10,212 nt of DNA from DASUAS01 sp035763625 (GCA_035763625.1 DASUAS010000225.1:1-10212); one strand, 5' to 3'; shown: positions 1-7,135, counted from the first letter of the stretch. The notes: generated by a model not told the origin, from the letters alone. Made by a program: numbers and translations.

Positions 1-1
1 C

Positions 2-418
2 ATCCCGCCGCCGGGGATCGACGTCGTCGGCGACGTGGCCGTCGAGATCGACCGCGAGATCGACCAGGTGCGTGAGCTGGTGGCCGCGGGCGAGCCGTTC
101 GAGCTGCACCGACCGGCGGTGCGCAGCAACACGCACGCCGCGGTCGACGCGTACGCGGCCGCCGAACCGGGTCGCCGGGCGGCCCTGCGCGCCGAGCTGT
201 TCGACGCGTGTTGGCGCCGGGGTGAGACCCTCGACGCGGGTCTGCTCGCCGGTCTCGGATGCGAACCGTCGCCGTCGTCGAGCGAGGTGGTGGCCACCTG
301 GCGCGACGAGTGGCTCGGCACCGGGCGGCCGATCGTGCCGCTGATGGTGCTGCCGGACGGCTACGTGTCGCGCGGGCTGGGAGCCCTGGCCCGTCTGGCC
401 GATCTCCTCGGGACCTGA
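2..418 (+). CDS. DsbA-like thioredoxin-fold protein, C-terminal part (5' truncated)
   Basis: The reading frame is open from base 2 without a stop, so the gene begins upstream of the window; the GTG at 35 is probably internal. The 138 visible residues resemble the helical insertion and C-terminal part of DsbA/FrnE-type proteins. Visible features are a basic-aromatic stretch ending in RPAVRSNTHAA, where DsbA-like proteins often have an R-x-(S/A)NT segment before an alpha helix. Next come a helix with LFDACWRRGETLDAG, typical of the 'lF.ayf..g.di.d' region, and a late VPLMVLPDG segment that fits the cis-Pro strand of a thioredoxin fold. The N-terminal CxxC, if any, is outside the window, so oxidoreductase activity cannot be judged. 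Its stop lies two bases before the next ATG, so it is probably translationally coupled to the DUF3565-DUF1971 gene. A glutathione-S-transferase-like or isomerase member of the same superfamily is the main alternative. Confidence 0.6.
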   Translation: MPPPGIDVVGDVAVEIDREIDQVRELVAAGEPFELHRPAVRSNTHAAVDAYAAAEPGRRAALRAELFDACWRRGETLDAGLLAGLGCEPSPSSSEVVATWRDEWLGTGRPIVPLMVLPDGYVSRGLGALARLADLLGT

Positions 419-420
419 CG

Positions 421-879
421 ATGATCCGTTCGATCGTCGGCTACCACCTCGACGACGAGGGCCAGTGGGTCGCCGAGCTGTCGTGCCTGCACAACCAGCA
501 CGTGCGCCACCAGCCGCCGTTCATGGTGCGTGAATGGGTCACGACGGAAGAAGGTCGCGCGTCGCACCTCGGGACCGAGATCGACTGCCCGCTGTGCGAC
601 CGTGCCGAGCTGCCCGACGACTTGCACACCGCGCGCACCGCGGGTCCCTTCGACGCCGACACGATTCCCGCCGCGCTGGGTCGCAACCATCGCGTCGCCG
701 AGCACACGTGGGGACTGCTCCGCGTGCTCGACGGTGCGGCCGACTTCTGGATGGCGACCGACCCACCCGTCGACGTGTCGCTCGCCGCCGGCGCGAGCCA
801 ACCGATCCCTCCCACGGTCGAGCACCGCGTGGCGTTGCGCGGGAACGCGCGCGTCGCGGTCGACTTCCTGGTCCGCTGA
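421..879 (+). CDS. DUF3565-DUF1971 fusion protein
   Basis: The protein has 152 residues and two recognisable domains. Residues 1-66 match DUF3565: an IVGYHLDDEGQWVAEL start, then C22, H24, H27 and H30 (CLHNQHVRH), a REWVTTEEGR segment, and a CPLC pair at 56-59. The Cys/His set looks able to bind a metal, but this is inference. Residues 67-152 match DUF1971, the small cupin-like domain also found at the N-terminus of some TehB tellurite-resistance proteins: FDADTIPAAL at 77-86, NHRV at 89-92, HTWGLLRVLDG at 95-105, PPTVEHRV at 130-137 and a DFLVR end. The ATG at 421 was chosen because the DUF3565 homology begins exactly there and it sits two bases after the preceding stop. A longer frame back to 259 would run through the upstream gene in another frame. 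Biochemical function is unknown; a link to tellurite or metal stress is only suggested by the DUF1971 family. Confidence 0.85.
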   Translation: MIRSIVGYHLDDEGQWVAELSCLHNQHVRHQPPFMVREWVTTEEGRASHLGTEIDCPLCDRAELPDDLHTARTAGPFDADTIPAALGRNHRVAEHTWGLLRVLDGAADFWMATDPPVDVSLAAGASQPIPPTVEHRVALRGNARVAVDFLVR

Positions 880-884
880 GCAAC

Positions 885-890
885 GAGGAG
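885..890 (+). promoter_or_regulatory. Ribosome binding site of the small membrane protein gene
   Basis: GAGGAG lies six bases before the ATG at 897, a strong Shine-Dalgarno match. It decides the start of the third gene, whose frame is open much further upstream within the preceding gene. Confidence 0.75.
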
Positions 891-896
891 CACGAG

Positions 897-1400
897 ATGC
901 CCGACGTCCCACCGGCGAACACCGCTGACCGCCTGGTCGCCTGCTGGCCCGCCGCGCGGCCCTTCGTGGTCATCGGCGCCGCCTGCATCGTCGCCGGCGG
1001 CGTCGTCGCCGCGCTGAGCCGTCCGACGGACTTCGACCTCGGCCCGTGGCTGGCGGCCTTCCTCGTGCTCGTCGGCGGCGTCGCCCAGCTCGCGCTCGGC
1101 GGTGGCCAGGCGTGGCTCGCGGTCCGGCCACCGACCCACCGCCGGATCATGATCGAGGTGGCGACGTGGAACGTGGGTCTGGCCGTGACCATCGTCGGTT
1201 CCCTCACCGCCGTCCCCGTCGTCACGACGCTCGGCGGGATCGCGGTGCTGTGCGCGCTCGCGCTGTTCCTCGACGCGGTGCGGCGCACCGGCTCGACGTC
1301 ACGCTCGGCGATCGCCCGCAGGCTCTACACCGCCGTGACCGCGGTCGTGCTCGTGAGCACGCCGATCGGACTCGCGTTGGCCTGGATCCGCCACGGCTGA
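897..1400 (+). CDS. Small multi-pass membrane protein of unknown function
   Basis: The predicted protein has 167 residues. Hydrophobic segments are visible at about 22-40, 51-75, 90-107, 108-126 and 145-163, so it is an integral membrane protein with four or five spans. Short charged loops lie between them (SRPTDFDLG at 41-49, RPPTHRR at 77-83, DAVRRTGSTSRS at 126-137). No catalytic motif or metal-binding cluster is visible and I do not recognise a family. The start is set by the GAGGAG site six bases upstream; the gap from the previous stop is only 17 bases, so it should be co-transcribed with the DsbA-like and DUF3565-DUF1971 genes. It ends 12 bases before the convergent ATPase gene. Long open frames on the opposite strand over this region are GC-bias shadows. 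Confidence 0.75.
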   Translation: MPDVPPANTADRLVACWPAARPFVVIGAACIVAGGVVAALSRPTDFDLGPWLAAFLVLVGGVAQLALGGGQAWLAVRPPTHRRIMIEVATWNVGLAVTIVGSLTAVPVVTTLGGIAVLCALALFLDAVRRTGSTSRSAIARRLYTAVTAVVLVSTPIGLALAWIRHG

Positions 1401-1402
1401 CG

Positions 1403-1419
1403 GCCCTCGGGGTCAGGGC
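1403..1419. terminator. Weak hairpin between convergent genes
   Basis: GCCCT (1403-1407) and AGGGC (1415-1419) can pair around a seven-base loop, in the 12-base gap between the membrane protein stop and the ATPase stop and overlapping the latter. The stem is short and there is no T-run, so a bidirectional terminator role is only possible. Confidence 0.2.
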
Positions 1420-3449
1420 GACAGGTCGACGCGACGCAGGAGCTGGGCGTTCAACGCCACCACGACCGTCGACAGGCTCATGAGGACCGCGCCGACCTCC
1501 GGTCCGAGCGAGATCCCGGCCCACGCGAAGGCGCCGGTCGCCAGGGGGATGGCCCCGACGTGGTAGCCACCGGCCCAGGCCAGGATCTGCGGCATCTTGC
1601 GGTACCCGGCGATCGAGAGGCGGATGGTCGACACCACCGCGCGCGGGTCGTTCGACGCGAGCACCACGTCGGCCGACTCGATCGCGACGTCGGTGCCCGC
1701 ACCGATCGCGATGCCGACGTCGGCCCGGGCGAGCGCCGGCGCGTCGTTGACGCCGTCGCCGACCATCGCCACCGACAACCCCCGCGCCTGGAGCTCGGTG
1801 ACCTTGGCGTCCTTCTCTTCCGGCAGCACCTCCGACATGACCTCGTCGACCCCGACGTCGCGACCGACGGACTCGGCGACCGGGCGGGCGTCGCCCGTGA
1901 TCATGATCACGCGCTTGCCGAGGCGCCGGAGCTCCGCCACCGCTTCCTCGGCCTCGGGGCGGATCTCGTCCTCGAGCGCCAGGGCACCGACGATCTCGTC
2001 GCCGTGCACGACGTGCAGCACCGACGCGCCCCGGCCTTGCCATGCTTCGATGCGGGCCCGCAGTGCCGGCGGCGCACTGAGCCCACGTTCGCGCAGGAGC
2101 GCCGGCCCACCGACCGCGTAGGTCTCCCCGTCGATGCGAGCCTCGACCCCACGACCGCTCATCGCACGGAAGTCCTCGGCCACGCTCACGAGCTGCGGTC
2201 GCTCGCGCGCCGCCGCGACGATCGCCTTCGCGACCGGGTGCTCGCTGTCGGCTTCGACGGCCGCGGCGAGCTGCAGCACCTCGTCATCGGGACGGTCGAC
2301 GCCCGCGACCCCCGTGACGACGTGGTTGCCCTTCGTGAGCGTCCCGGTCTTGTCGAACAGCACCGCGTCGATCGTGCGCATGCGCTCCAGCGCCAACCGG
2401 TTGCGGATGAGGATGCCGCGCTGCGCGGCCAGCGCACTCGACAACGAGATGACCAGCGGGATGGCCAGGCCGAGCGCGTGCGGGCACGCGATGACGAGCA
2501 CGGTGACGGTCCGGACCACGGCGGCGTCGACGTCGCCGCTCAGCGACCATGCGACGAAGGTCAGCAGGCCGGCGCCCGCGGCCACGTAGAAGAGCAGTGC
2601 CGCGAACCGATCCGCGAGCGCCTGCGCCCTGCTCTTGGAGGCTTGGGCCTCGGCGACGAGGCGTTGGATGCCCGCGAGCGTGGTGTCGTCGCCGACCGCG
2701 GTGACCTCGACTCGGAGCGACGAATCGGTGGCCACCGTGCCCGCGACGACCACGTCGCCGACCTGCTTGGGCACTGGACGTGACTCGCCGGTGACCATCG
2801 ACTCGTCGACTTCTGCTTCGCCCGCGACGACCTCGCCGTCGGCCGGCACCCGGCTCCCGGGGCGTACGAGCACCACGTCGCCCGCGCGCAGCGCGTCGAG
2901 GTGGACCGACTCGGTGCGGCCGTCGGCCGCGACCCGTTCGGCGTCGTCGGGAAGCAGCTCGGCGAGGGCTTGCAGCGCCGACTGCGCCTGGCCGAGCGCC
3001 TTCATCTCCAACCAGTGGCCAAGCAGCATGATGCTGACGAGGGCGGCCAGCTCCCACCAGAAGTCCAGGTCGAAGAGCCCCAGGCTCGTCGCGAGCGATG
3101 CGACGTACGCGACCGTGATCGCCATCGCGACGAGCAGCATCATCCCCGGTTGACGGCGCTCGAGCTCCGACCGGCCGCCGGCGAGGAACGGCCAGCCCGC
3201 CCAGAAGAAGATGACGGAGCCGAGCACGGGCCCGACGAGGTCGACGCCGGTGAAGTCGAGGTGGTAGCCGAACCAGTCCATGACCATCTCGCTCGTCACC
3301 ACGACCGGGATGGTCAGCAGGAGGCTCCACCAGAACCGCCGCCGGAACATCGCGACGTGATCGCGGTGGCCGTGCTCGTGGCCGTGCTCGTGGTCAGGGC
3401 CGTGCTCGTGGTGGCCGGCTGCGGGCGCCTGATGTCTCGTGTGTGCCAT
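1413..3449 (-). CDS. copB: Copper-type heavy-metal P1B ATPase (CopB-like)
   Basis: This 678-residue membrane pump should export a heavy metal, most likely copper, using ATP. The N-terminus has no HMA domain but is His-rich, with 11 His in the first 31 residues, as in CopB-type (P1B-3) pumps. Motifs in order: TGES at 220-223 (actuator), CPH at 322-324 (membrane metal site), DKTGT at 366-370 (phosphorylated Asp366), HP at 404-405 (ATP-binding domain), TGD at 518-520, GDGVND at 564-569, and MSLST at 657-661 in the last membrane segment. CPH and MSxST are the P1B-3 signatures. The usual TM7 pattern N-x6-GYN reads I-x6-GYH here (GYH at 628-630), which is unusual. The ATG at 3449 was chosen because AAGGGG lies six bases upstream; the frame is open further upstream without homology. 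Cu(I), Cu(II) or Ag(I) specificity cannot be settled from sequence, so the symbol is tentative. Confidence 0.92.
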   Translation of the reverse strand: MAHTRHQAPAAGHHEHGPDHEHGHEHGHRDHVAMFRRRFWWSLLLTIPVVVTSEMVMDWFGYHLDFTGVDLVGPVLGSVIFFWAGWPFLAGGRSELERRQPGMMLLVAMAITVAYVASLATSLGLFDLDFWWELAALVSIMLLGHWLEMKALGQAQSALQALAELLPDDAERVAADGRTESVHLDALRAGDVVLVRPGSRVPADGEVVAGEAEVDESMVTGESRPVPKQVGDVVVAGTVATDSSLRVEVTAVGDDTTLAGIQRLVAEAQASKSRAQALADRFAALLFYVAAGAGLLTFVAWSLSGDVDAAVVRTVTVLVIACPHALGLAIPLVISLSSALAAQRGILIRNRLALERMRTIDAVLFDKTGTLTKGNHVVTGVAGVDRPDDEVLQLAAAVEADSEHPVAKAIVAAARERPQLVSVAEDFRAMSGRGVEARIDGETYAVGGPALLRERGLSAPPALRARIEAWQGRGASVLHVVHGDEIVGALALEDEIRPEAEEAVAELRRLGKRVIMITGDARPVAESVGRDVGVDEVMSEVLPEEKDAKVTELQARGLSVAMVGDGVNDAPALARADVGIAIGAGTDVAIESADVVLASNDPRAVVSTIRLSIAGYRKMPQILAWAGGYHVGAIPLATGAFAWAGISLGPEVGAVLMSLSTVVVALNAQLLRRVDLSP
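3365..3417 (-). repeat. Short tandem-like repeat coding the His-rich N-terminus
   Basis: The unit GCCGTGCTCGTGG (plus-strand reading) recurs three times between about 3368 and 3414, twice in direct succession and once after a short interruption. It encodes the HEHG units of the ATPase metal-binding N-terminus (residues about 15-28). The copy number could vary between strains by slippage. Confidence 0.6.
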
Positions 3450-3616
3450 GGTCCGCCCCTTCGACCATCTTCGCGGCACCCGAAGCCGGCTGTCGACACG
3501 AACTCCTCTCCACGCCGAGCTCGCGCCGTACGGAGACGTCTCGACTACACCCGTCGTCGTACGAGCCGACCTGCGGTGCGAACCCGACGAGCTGCGCGCG
3601 ATCGGGCCGACATACG
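3450..3616. other. 167-base intergenic region with small palindromes
   Basis: This gap separates the glycosyltransferase stop from the ATPase start, both on the minus strand. It holds three perfect short palindromes: TGTCGACA (3491-3498), GAGACGTCTC (3533-3542) and TCGTACGA (3557-3564). I found no minus-strand TANNNT box and no recognisable CsoR- or CueR-type operator, so the ATPase promoter could not be placed. Read-through from the glycosyltransferase gene is possible. Confidence 0.4.
3456..3461 (-). promoter_or_regulatory. Ribosome binding site of the P1B ATPase gene
   Basis: On the minus strand AAGGGG stands six bases before the ATG at 3449. This supports that ATG over the longer upstream frame. 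Confidence 0.6.
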
Positions 3617-5167
3617 TCATCCGTAGTGGCGGAGCTGGGGCCAGAGGGAGGCCCACGAGAGGCGCTGGTCGCGGCACACGAAGATCGGTGCCCCTTCTTC
3701 TTGCGGGTCGACCGGCGCGCCATCGCCGATGGAGGCGACGCGCGTGCAACGGTCCCAGTAGCGGGCAAGGAACTGACGGTCGAAGCCGACGGCGACGACG
3801 GGACCGACACGCCGGTGCCCGTAACCCCACCACCAGTAGGTGTTGTCACCGCTGATCACGTCGGGAAGCGCGAGCTCCGACCGCCAGAACTGGAGCGCGC
3901 CCGCCTCGCTGTAGTTGCTGGTGAGGATCACCGCTCGCTGCTGTTCATCGGCCGGCAGGGCATGCACGACGTCGGCGACCTGGTGAACGACGTGCGGCCA
4001 ACCGATGAGCGCGCCGAGGTCCTTGTTGGCCTGGTCGAGTCCGGCGTTGACGACGACCCGTTCCGGCAGGATCGGGGTGAACAGCGGCGCCGACGCCACC
4101 CCGGTGACCACGATCGCGACGAGCAGCATGCGCTGCGCGCGAGCGCTCCACGTGCGCTCGATGACCACCGCACCGAGCGCGACGAGCGGGAGGTACCACG
4201 AGCCGAGGTAGTAGCCCTTCCCTCCGGCGGCGAAGAGCACGACGAAGAGGATCAGCCAGCCGACCGCGAGCCACCGGTGGACTGCGACGCTCGATCGACG
4301 GAAGCCGGCGTGCAGTGCGGTGACCCACACCGCGGTCCCGGCGAGGGTCATCATCAGGACTTGCAGTGGGACGAACTGCTGCACGTCGCTGGCGCCGTTG
4401 TTCGCGCGGAGGTTGCGCATGAACTCGAAGGTGGCCCAATGATGGGTCGCCTGCCACGCCACGTTGGGTGAGACGATCACCGCGGCGATGGCCGCGCCGC
4501 CGAGCACCCACCGGCTCCACAAGACGCGGCGCTGACGCGTGCAGAGCAGGCCCCCGACCGCGCCGAGGACCCAGAACGCGACCGTGAACTTGTTGAGCAG
4601 TCCCAACCCGACGACGGCTCCGATCGCCAGCCACCATCGGGGATCGCGGGTGCGGATCAGGCGGAGCACGAGCAGCGACGCGATGGCCCAGACCACGAGA
4701 TCGAGCGTCACCGTGCTGAGGAAGTGCGTGGTCGTGAGGTAGAGCGGCCCGATCGCCGCCACGACGGCGGTCATGGTCTGGGCGCGCGTGCCGCCACCGA
4801 GCTCGCGGGCCAGGAGCGCACCGAGCAGCACGAGCACGCCACCGATCAGCGCCGGGAGCACGTGCAACGCGACGATCGAGTGCCCGAACGCCACTTCGGC
4901 GAGGCGGTCGAGCACCGGCACCGCGGGCGGATGGTCGACGTAGCCCCACGCGAGATGGTGGCCACCCGCGAGGTAGTAGAACTCGTCGCGGTGCGCGCCG
5001 TAGAGCCCTGCGGTGACGAGTTGGAACACGACCTTGCCGACGGCGAGGAGCACGACGACCGGAACGGCCAACCGGGTACGCGGTTCGTCATGTTCCTGCC
5101 GGGGCGACGGGGGTTCGCGGACGTCGCGCACGTCGATGGTCAGGGGCGGGGAGGACGGGGAGGTCAT
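3617..5167 (-). CDS. GT39-like integral membrane glycosyltransferase
   Basis: The protein has 516 residues and the layout of a GT-C fold enzyme of the PMT_2/ArnT-like group, which move sugars from polyprenyl-phosphate carriers onto an acceptor on the outer face of the membrane. After a charged N-terminal tail (1-31), the first hydrophobic segment (about 33-54) is followed by AHRDEFYYLAGGHH (58-71), carrying the acidic D61-E62 pair expected of the catalytic first loop, then DHPP at 78-81. Further membrane segments follow at about 98-120, 130-145, 153-171, 179-208, 219-236, 266-287, 298-315, 322-336 and 346-362. A GGKGYYLGSWYLP stretch at 315-327 resembles the conserved PMT_2 loop. The last 150 residues form a soluble C-terminal domain. 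Donor and acceptor are unknown. The ATG at 5167 has no Shine-Dalgarno sequence but has a TAGGTT box eight bases upstream, suggesting a nearly leaderless message. Confidence 0.85.
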   Translation of the reverse strand: MTSPSSPPLTIDVRDVREPPSPRQEHDEPRTRLAVPVVVLLAVGKVVFQLVTAGLYGAHRDEFYYLAGGHHLAWGYVDHPPAVPVLDRLAEVAFGHSIVALHVLPALIGGVLVLLGALLARELGGGTRAQTMTAVVAAIGPLYLTTTHFLSTVTLDLVVWAIASLLVLRLIRTRDPRWWLAIGAVVGLGLLNKFTVAFWVLGAVGGLLCTRQRRVLWSRWVLGGAAIAAVIVSPNVAWQATHHWATFEFMRNLRANNGASDVQQFVPLQVLMMTLAGTAVWVTALHAGFRRSSVAVHRWLAVGWLILFVVLFAAGGKGYYLGSWYLPLVALGAVVIERTWSARAQRMLLVAIVVTGVASAPLFTPILPERVVVNAGLDQANKDLGALIGWPHVVHQVADVVHALPADEQQRAVILTSNYSEAGALQFWRSELALPDVISGDNTYWWWGYGHRRVGPVVAVGFDRQFLARYWDRCTRVASIGDGAPVDPQEEGAPIFVCRDQRLSWASLWPQLRHYG

Positions 5168-5175
5168 GACTTGCG

Positions 5176-5204
5176 AACCTACGGATCACGCCGTCACGTG
5201 TCGT
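5176..5204 (-). promoter_or_regulatory. Promoter of the glycosyltransferase gene, nearly leaderless
   Basis: On the minus strand ACGACA (5199-5204) and TAGGTT (5176-5181) are separated by 17 bases and fit a sigma-70-type promoter. The TAGGTT box ends eight bases before the ATG at 5167, and no ribosome binding site is visible, so transcription should begin at or next to the start codon. Confidence 0.5.
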
Positions 5205-5215
5205 CCGCCGGCGGA
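5204..5215. repeat. 12-bp perfect palindrome in divergent promoter region
   Basis: TCCGCCGGCGGA reads the same on both strands and touches the -35 hexamer of the glycosyltransferase promoter. It could be a regulator site, but GC-rich palindromes of this length can also arise by chance in this composition. Confidence 0.45.
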
Positions 5216-5227
5216 GGCCTTTTCGCT

Positions 5228-5245
5228 CTCCCCCGCGCGGGGGAG
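5228..5245. promoter_or_regulatory. 18-bp perfect palindrome, candidate shared operator
   Basis: CTCCCCCGCGCGGGGGAG is a perfect inverted repeat located between the two divergent promoters, 23 bases beyond the glycosyltransferase -35 and 20 bases before the kinase -35. It is followed directly by a second imperfect repeat, GCGGA-T-TCCGC (5245-5255). Position and symmetry fit binding by a dimeric regulator. The regulator is unknown; the adjacent NarL-type response regulator is one candidate by proximity only. Confidence 0.45.
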
Positions 5246-5265
5246 CGGATTCCGCCGTGATGCGG

Positions 5266-5295
5266 ATGACGGATCGGTCCGGCGATCGTTACGGT
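5266..5295 (+). promoter_or_regulatory. Promoter of the histidine kinase gene, leaderless
   Basis: ATGACG (5266-5271) and TACGGT (5290-5295) are separated by 18 bases. The second box ends six bases before the ATG at 5302, and no Shine-Dalgarno sequence is present, which is the layout of an actinobacterial leaderless promoter. Confidence 0.55.
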
Positions 5296-5301
5296 GACTC
5301 C

Positions 5302-6426
5302 ATGACCATGTGGCCGCTCCGGGCACCGAGGCGGCACACCGTTGCCGTCGACGTCTGCATCGCGTTGAGCGTCGCCGCGATGGAGATCACGAGCGCCGCG
5401 CTGGTGGCCCGCGAATCCGGCGAGCCGCGGCTCACCGTGGTCGCGGTCGCGCTCCTCCTCGCCGAGACGTTGCCGCTCGTCTGGGTCCGCCGGCGTCCGG
5501 AGCTCGTGCTGGCGGTCTCGGCGATCGCGGCGTGCGTGTTCGGGATCCGGAACTACCCCGACCCGTTCCTGCACCTCGGTGCGCTCCTCGCGCTGTACGC
5601 GCTCGCGTGCCTGTGCCCACGGCGCACGACCGTGATCGCGGGAGCGCTGACCCTCTTGGTCGCGTTCGCAGCCACCGCCCTGGCGGGCGACGCCGACGCG
5701 GTCGGCTTCTATCTCGTCGGGGTGACGGTCGCGCTCGCCTGGCTGCTCGGCTGGAACCAGCAGACCCGCGTGCAGGAGCTCGAGACAGAGCGCGACTTCC
5801 ACGCCGAGCGCGTCGTCGCCGAGGAGCGCCAACGCGTCGCCCGCGAGCTCCACGACATCGTGGCCCACCGCGTCAGCATGATGATCGTCCAGTCGGAAGC
5901 GGGTGGCAGCGTCGCGTCCGGCGCCGGCGACGACGTCGCCGAGCGCTTCGACGCCATCGCCGCGAGCGGGCGCGAAGCGCTCACCGAGCTCCGCCGCCTC
6001 CTCGGCGTCCTGCGCAACCAGGACGACGCCGACCAGCTCGCACCGCAACCCAGCATCGACCGTCTCGACTCCCTCGTCGACGAGATGGCGGGCGCGGGTC
6101 TGTCGGTGGTGCTCTCGGTCGAGGGGCGGGTGCGGTCGCTGCCGCCCGGCGTCGAGCTCTCTGGCTACCGCATCGTGCAGGAAGCGTTGACCAACTCGTT
6201 GCGTCACGCGGGACCGGCCAACGTGACCGTCCGTCTGCGCTACTCCGACGACGCGCTCGACCTCGAGATCGCCGACGACGGGCCCGGTCGCCGGGGCAGC
6301 TCGGTCGGATGGGGCCTCGTCGGCATCCGGGAGCGGGTGGCCATGTTCGGCGGCTCCCTCACCGTCGGCGAACGTCCAGGCGGCGGGTTCCTGGTGGGCG
6401 CCACGCTGCCATTGGACGCACGATGA
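5302..6426 (+). CDS. NarL-type sensor histidine kinase (HisKA_3 family)
   Basis: This 374-residue membrane kinase should autophosphorylate on a histidine and pass the phosphate to the adjacent response regulator. The N-terminal 150 residues are hydrophobic, with spans at about 14-36, 44-62, 67-82, 87-104, 109-128 and 133-150 and no sizeable extracellular domain, so the signal is probably sensed in or at the membrane. A short coiled linker (about 152-175) leads to the HisKA_3 box ERQRVARELHDIVAH with phosphoacceptor His184. The ATPase part has the N box EALTNSLRHAG (294-304, Asn298), the G1 box DDGPG (325-329) and the G2 region GWGLVGIRERV (336-346). The ATG at 5302 is preferred because TACGGT lies six bases upstream; a second in-frame ATG follows at 5308. 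The stop overlaps the response regulator ATG by four bases, so the two are co-translated. The signal is not deducible. Confidence 0.93.
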   Translation: MTMWPLRAPRRHTVAVDVCIALSVAAMEITSAALVARESGEPRLTVVAVALLLAETLPLVWVRRRPELVLAVSAIAACVFGIRNYPDPFLHLGALLALYALACLCPRRTTVIAGALTLLVAFAATALAGDADAVGFYLVGVTVALAWLLGWNQQTRVQELETERDFHAERVVAEERQRVARELHDIVAHRVSMMIVQSEAGGSVASGAGDDVAERFDAIAASGREALTELRRLLGVLRNQDDADQLAPQPSIDRLDSLVDEMAGAGLSVVLSVEGRVRSLPPGVELSGYRIVQEALTNSLRHAGPANVTVRLRYSDDALDLEIADDGPGRRGSSVGWGLVGIRERVAMFGGSLTVGERPGGGFLVGATLPLDAR

Positions 6427-7091
6427 CGATCCGGGTGGTGGTGGTCGACGACCAACCGATCGTGCGCGCCGGGTTCCAGACCATCCTCGACGCACAGCCC
6501 GACATCGATGTCGTCGGGGAAGCCGCCGACGGACTCGAGAGCGTCGCAACGGTCGAGCGGCTCCGTCCCGACGTCGTAGTGATGGACATCCGCATGCCCG
6601 AGCTCGACGGGATCGCCGCGACGCGACGGATCACCGCGCTCGACGCCAGCCCACCGACGAGGGTGCTGGTCCTCACGACGTTCGACGTCGACGACTACGT
6701 CTACGAAGCACTCCGCGCCGGCGCGAGCGGCTACCTGTTGAAGGATGCGACCCGCGACGAGCTGGTCAACGCGGTCAGGACCGTGGCCGACGGCGACGCG
6801 CTGCTGGCGCCCTCGGTGACACGTCGACTGGTCGAAGAGTTCGTGCGACGCCCCGAGCCGGCGTCGCGCGACGTCGCCGAGCTCGACGTGTTGACGCCGC
6901 GGGAACGCGACGTGCTCGAGCAGCTCGCGCGCGGCCGATCGAACGCCGAGATCGCGCAGCACCTCTTCGTCGGTGAAGCGACCGTGAAGTCGCACGTCGC
7001 GCACGTGCTCACCAAGCTGCAGCTGCGCGACCGCATCCAGGCGGTGATCCTCGCCTACGAGCTCGGCATCGTTCGCGCGCAGCTCCCGTGA
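6423..7091 (+). CDS. NarL/FixJ-family response regulator
   Basis: The protein has 222 residues. The receiver domain (about 1-120) carries the acidic pair D9-D10, the phosphoacceptor Asp55 in VVVMDIRMPE, a Thr85-Thr86 pair, and the conserved lysine K107 in GYLLKDAT. After a short linker the LuxR-type helix-turn-helix domain occupies about 156-215, with LTPRERDVLEQLARG, the recognition region NAEIAQHLFVGEATVKSHVAHVLTKL and a final LRDRIQAV helix region. All residues needed for a phosphorylation-activated DNA-binding regulator are present. Its ATG overlaps the kinase stop as ATGA, so it is translationally coupled and almost certainly the kinase partner. Targets are not known; the nearby divergent promoter region with its palindrome is a possible autoregulatory site. 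Confidence 0.95.
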   Translation: MTIRVVVVDDQPIVRAGFQTILDAQPDIDVVGEAADGLESVATVERLRPDVVVMDIRMPELDGIAATRRITALDASPPTRVLVLTTFDVDDYVYEALRAGASGYLLKDATRDELVNAVRTVADGDALLAPSVTRRLVEEFVRRPEPASRDVAELDVLTPRERDVLEQLARGRSNAEIAQHLFVGEATVKSHVAHVLTKLQLRDRIQAVILAYELGIVRAQLP

Positions 7092-7122
7092 CCGGGCTCG
7101 ACGCGCCGATCCCTGCTGGCCG

Positions 7123-7128
7123 TACACT
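7123..7128 (+). promoter_or_regulatory. -10 box of a leaderless promoter for the YCII gene
   Basis: TACACT ends seven bases before the ATG at 7136, and no ribosome binding site precedes that ATG. No convincing -35 hexamer was seen. The box lies in the 44-base gap after the response regulator, so the YCII gene may be transcribed independently. Confidence 0.5.
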
Positions 7129-7135
7129 GCCGCGC

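Noticed and set aside
441..1288. Long open frames on the minus strand over the DUF3565-DUF1971 and membrane protein genes
   Set aside because: Arg/Ala/Pro-rich translations without recognisable domains, overlapping well-supported plus-strand genes; typical shadows in high-GC DNA.
1560..2783. 407-codon plus-strand open frame antisense to the P1B ATPase
   Set aside because: Low-complexity Arg/Asp/His-rich translation with no motif, opposite a gene with all expected ATPase motifs.
3450..3833. N-terminal extension of the ATPase up to 3833
   Set aside because: The extension runs into the glycosyltransferase gene, has no homology, and the ATG at 3449 has a good Shine-Dalgarno site.
5220..5223. 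TTTT after the 12-bp palindrome as a terminator
   Set aside because: It lies between two divergent promoters, where no transcript would be expected to end, and the run is only four bases.
5310..6422. Extension of the response regulator frame upstream to 5310
   Set aside because: It overlaps the whole kinase gene in another frame, while the ATGA overlap at 6423 and the receiver-domain start fit the short form.
5194..6549. 451-codon minus-strand frame opposite the kinase gene
   Set aside because: Composition-driven shadow without domain similarity.
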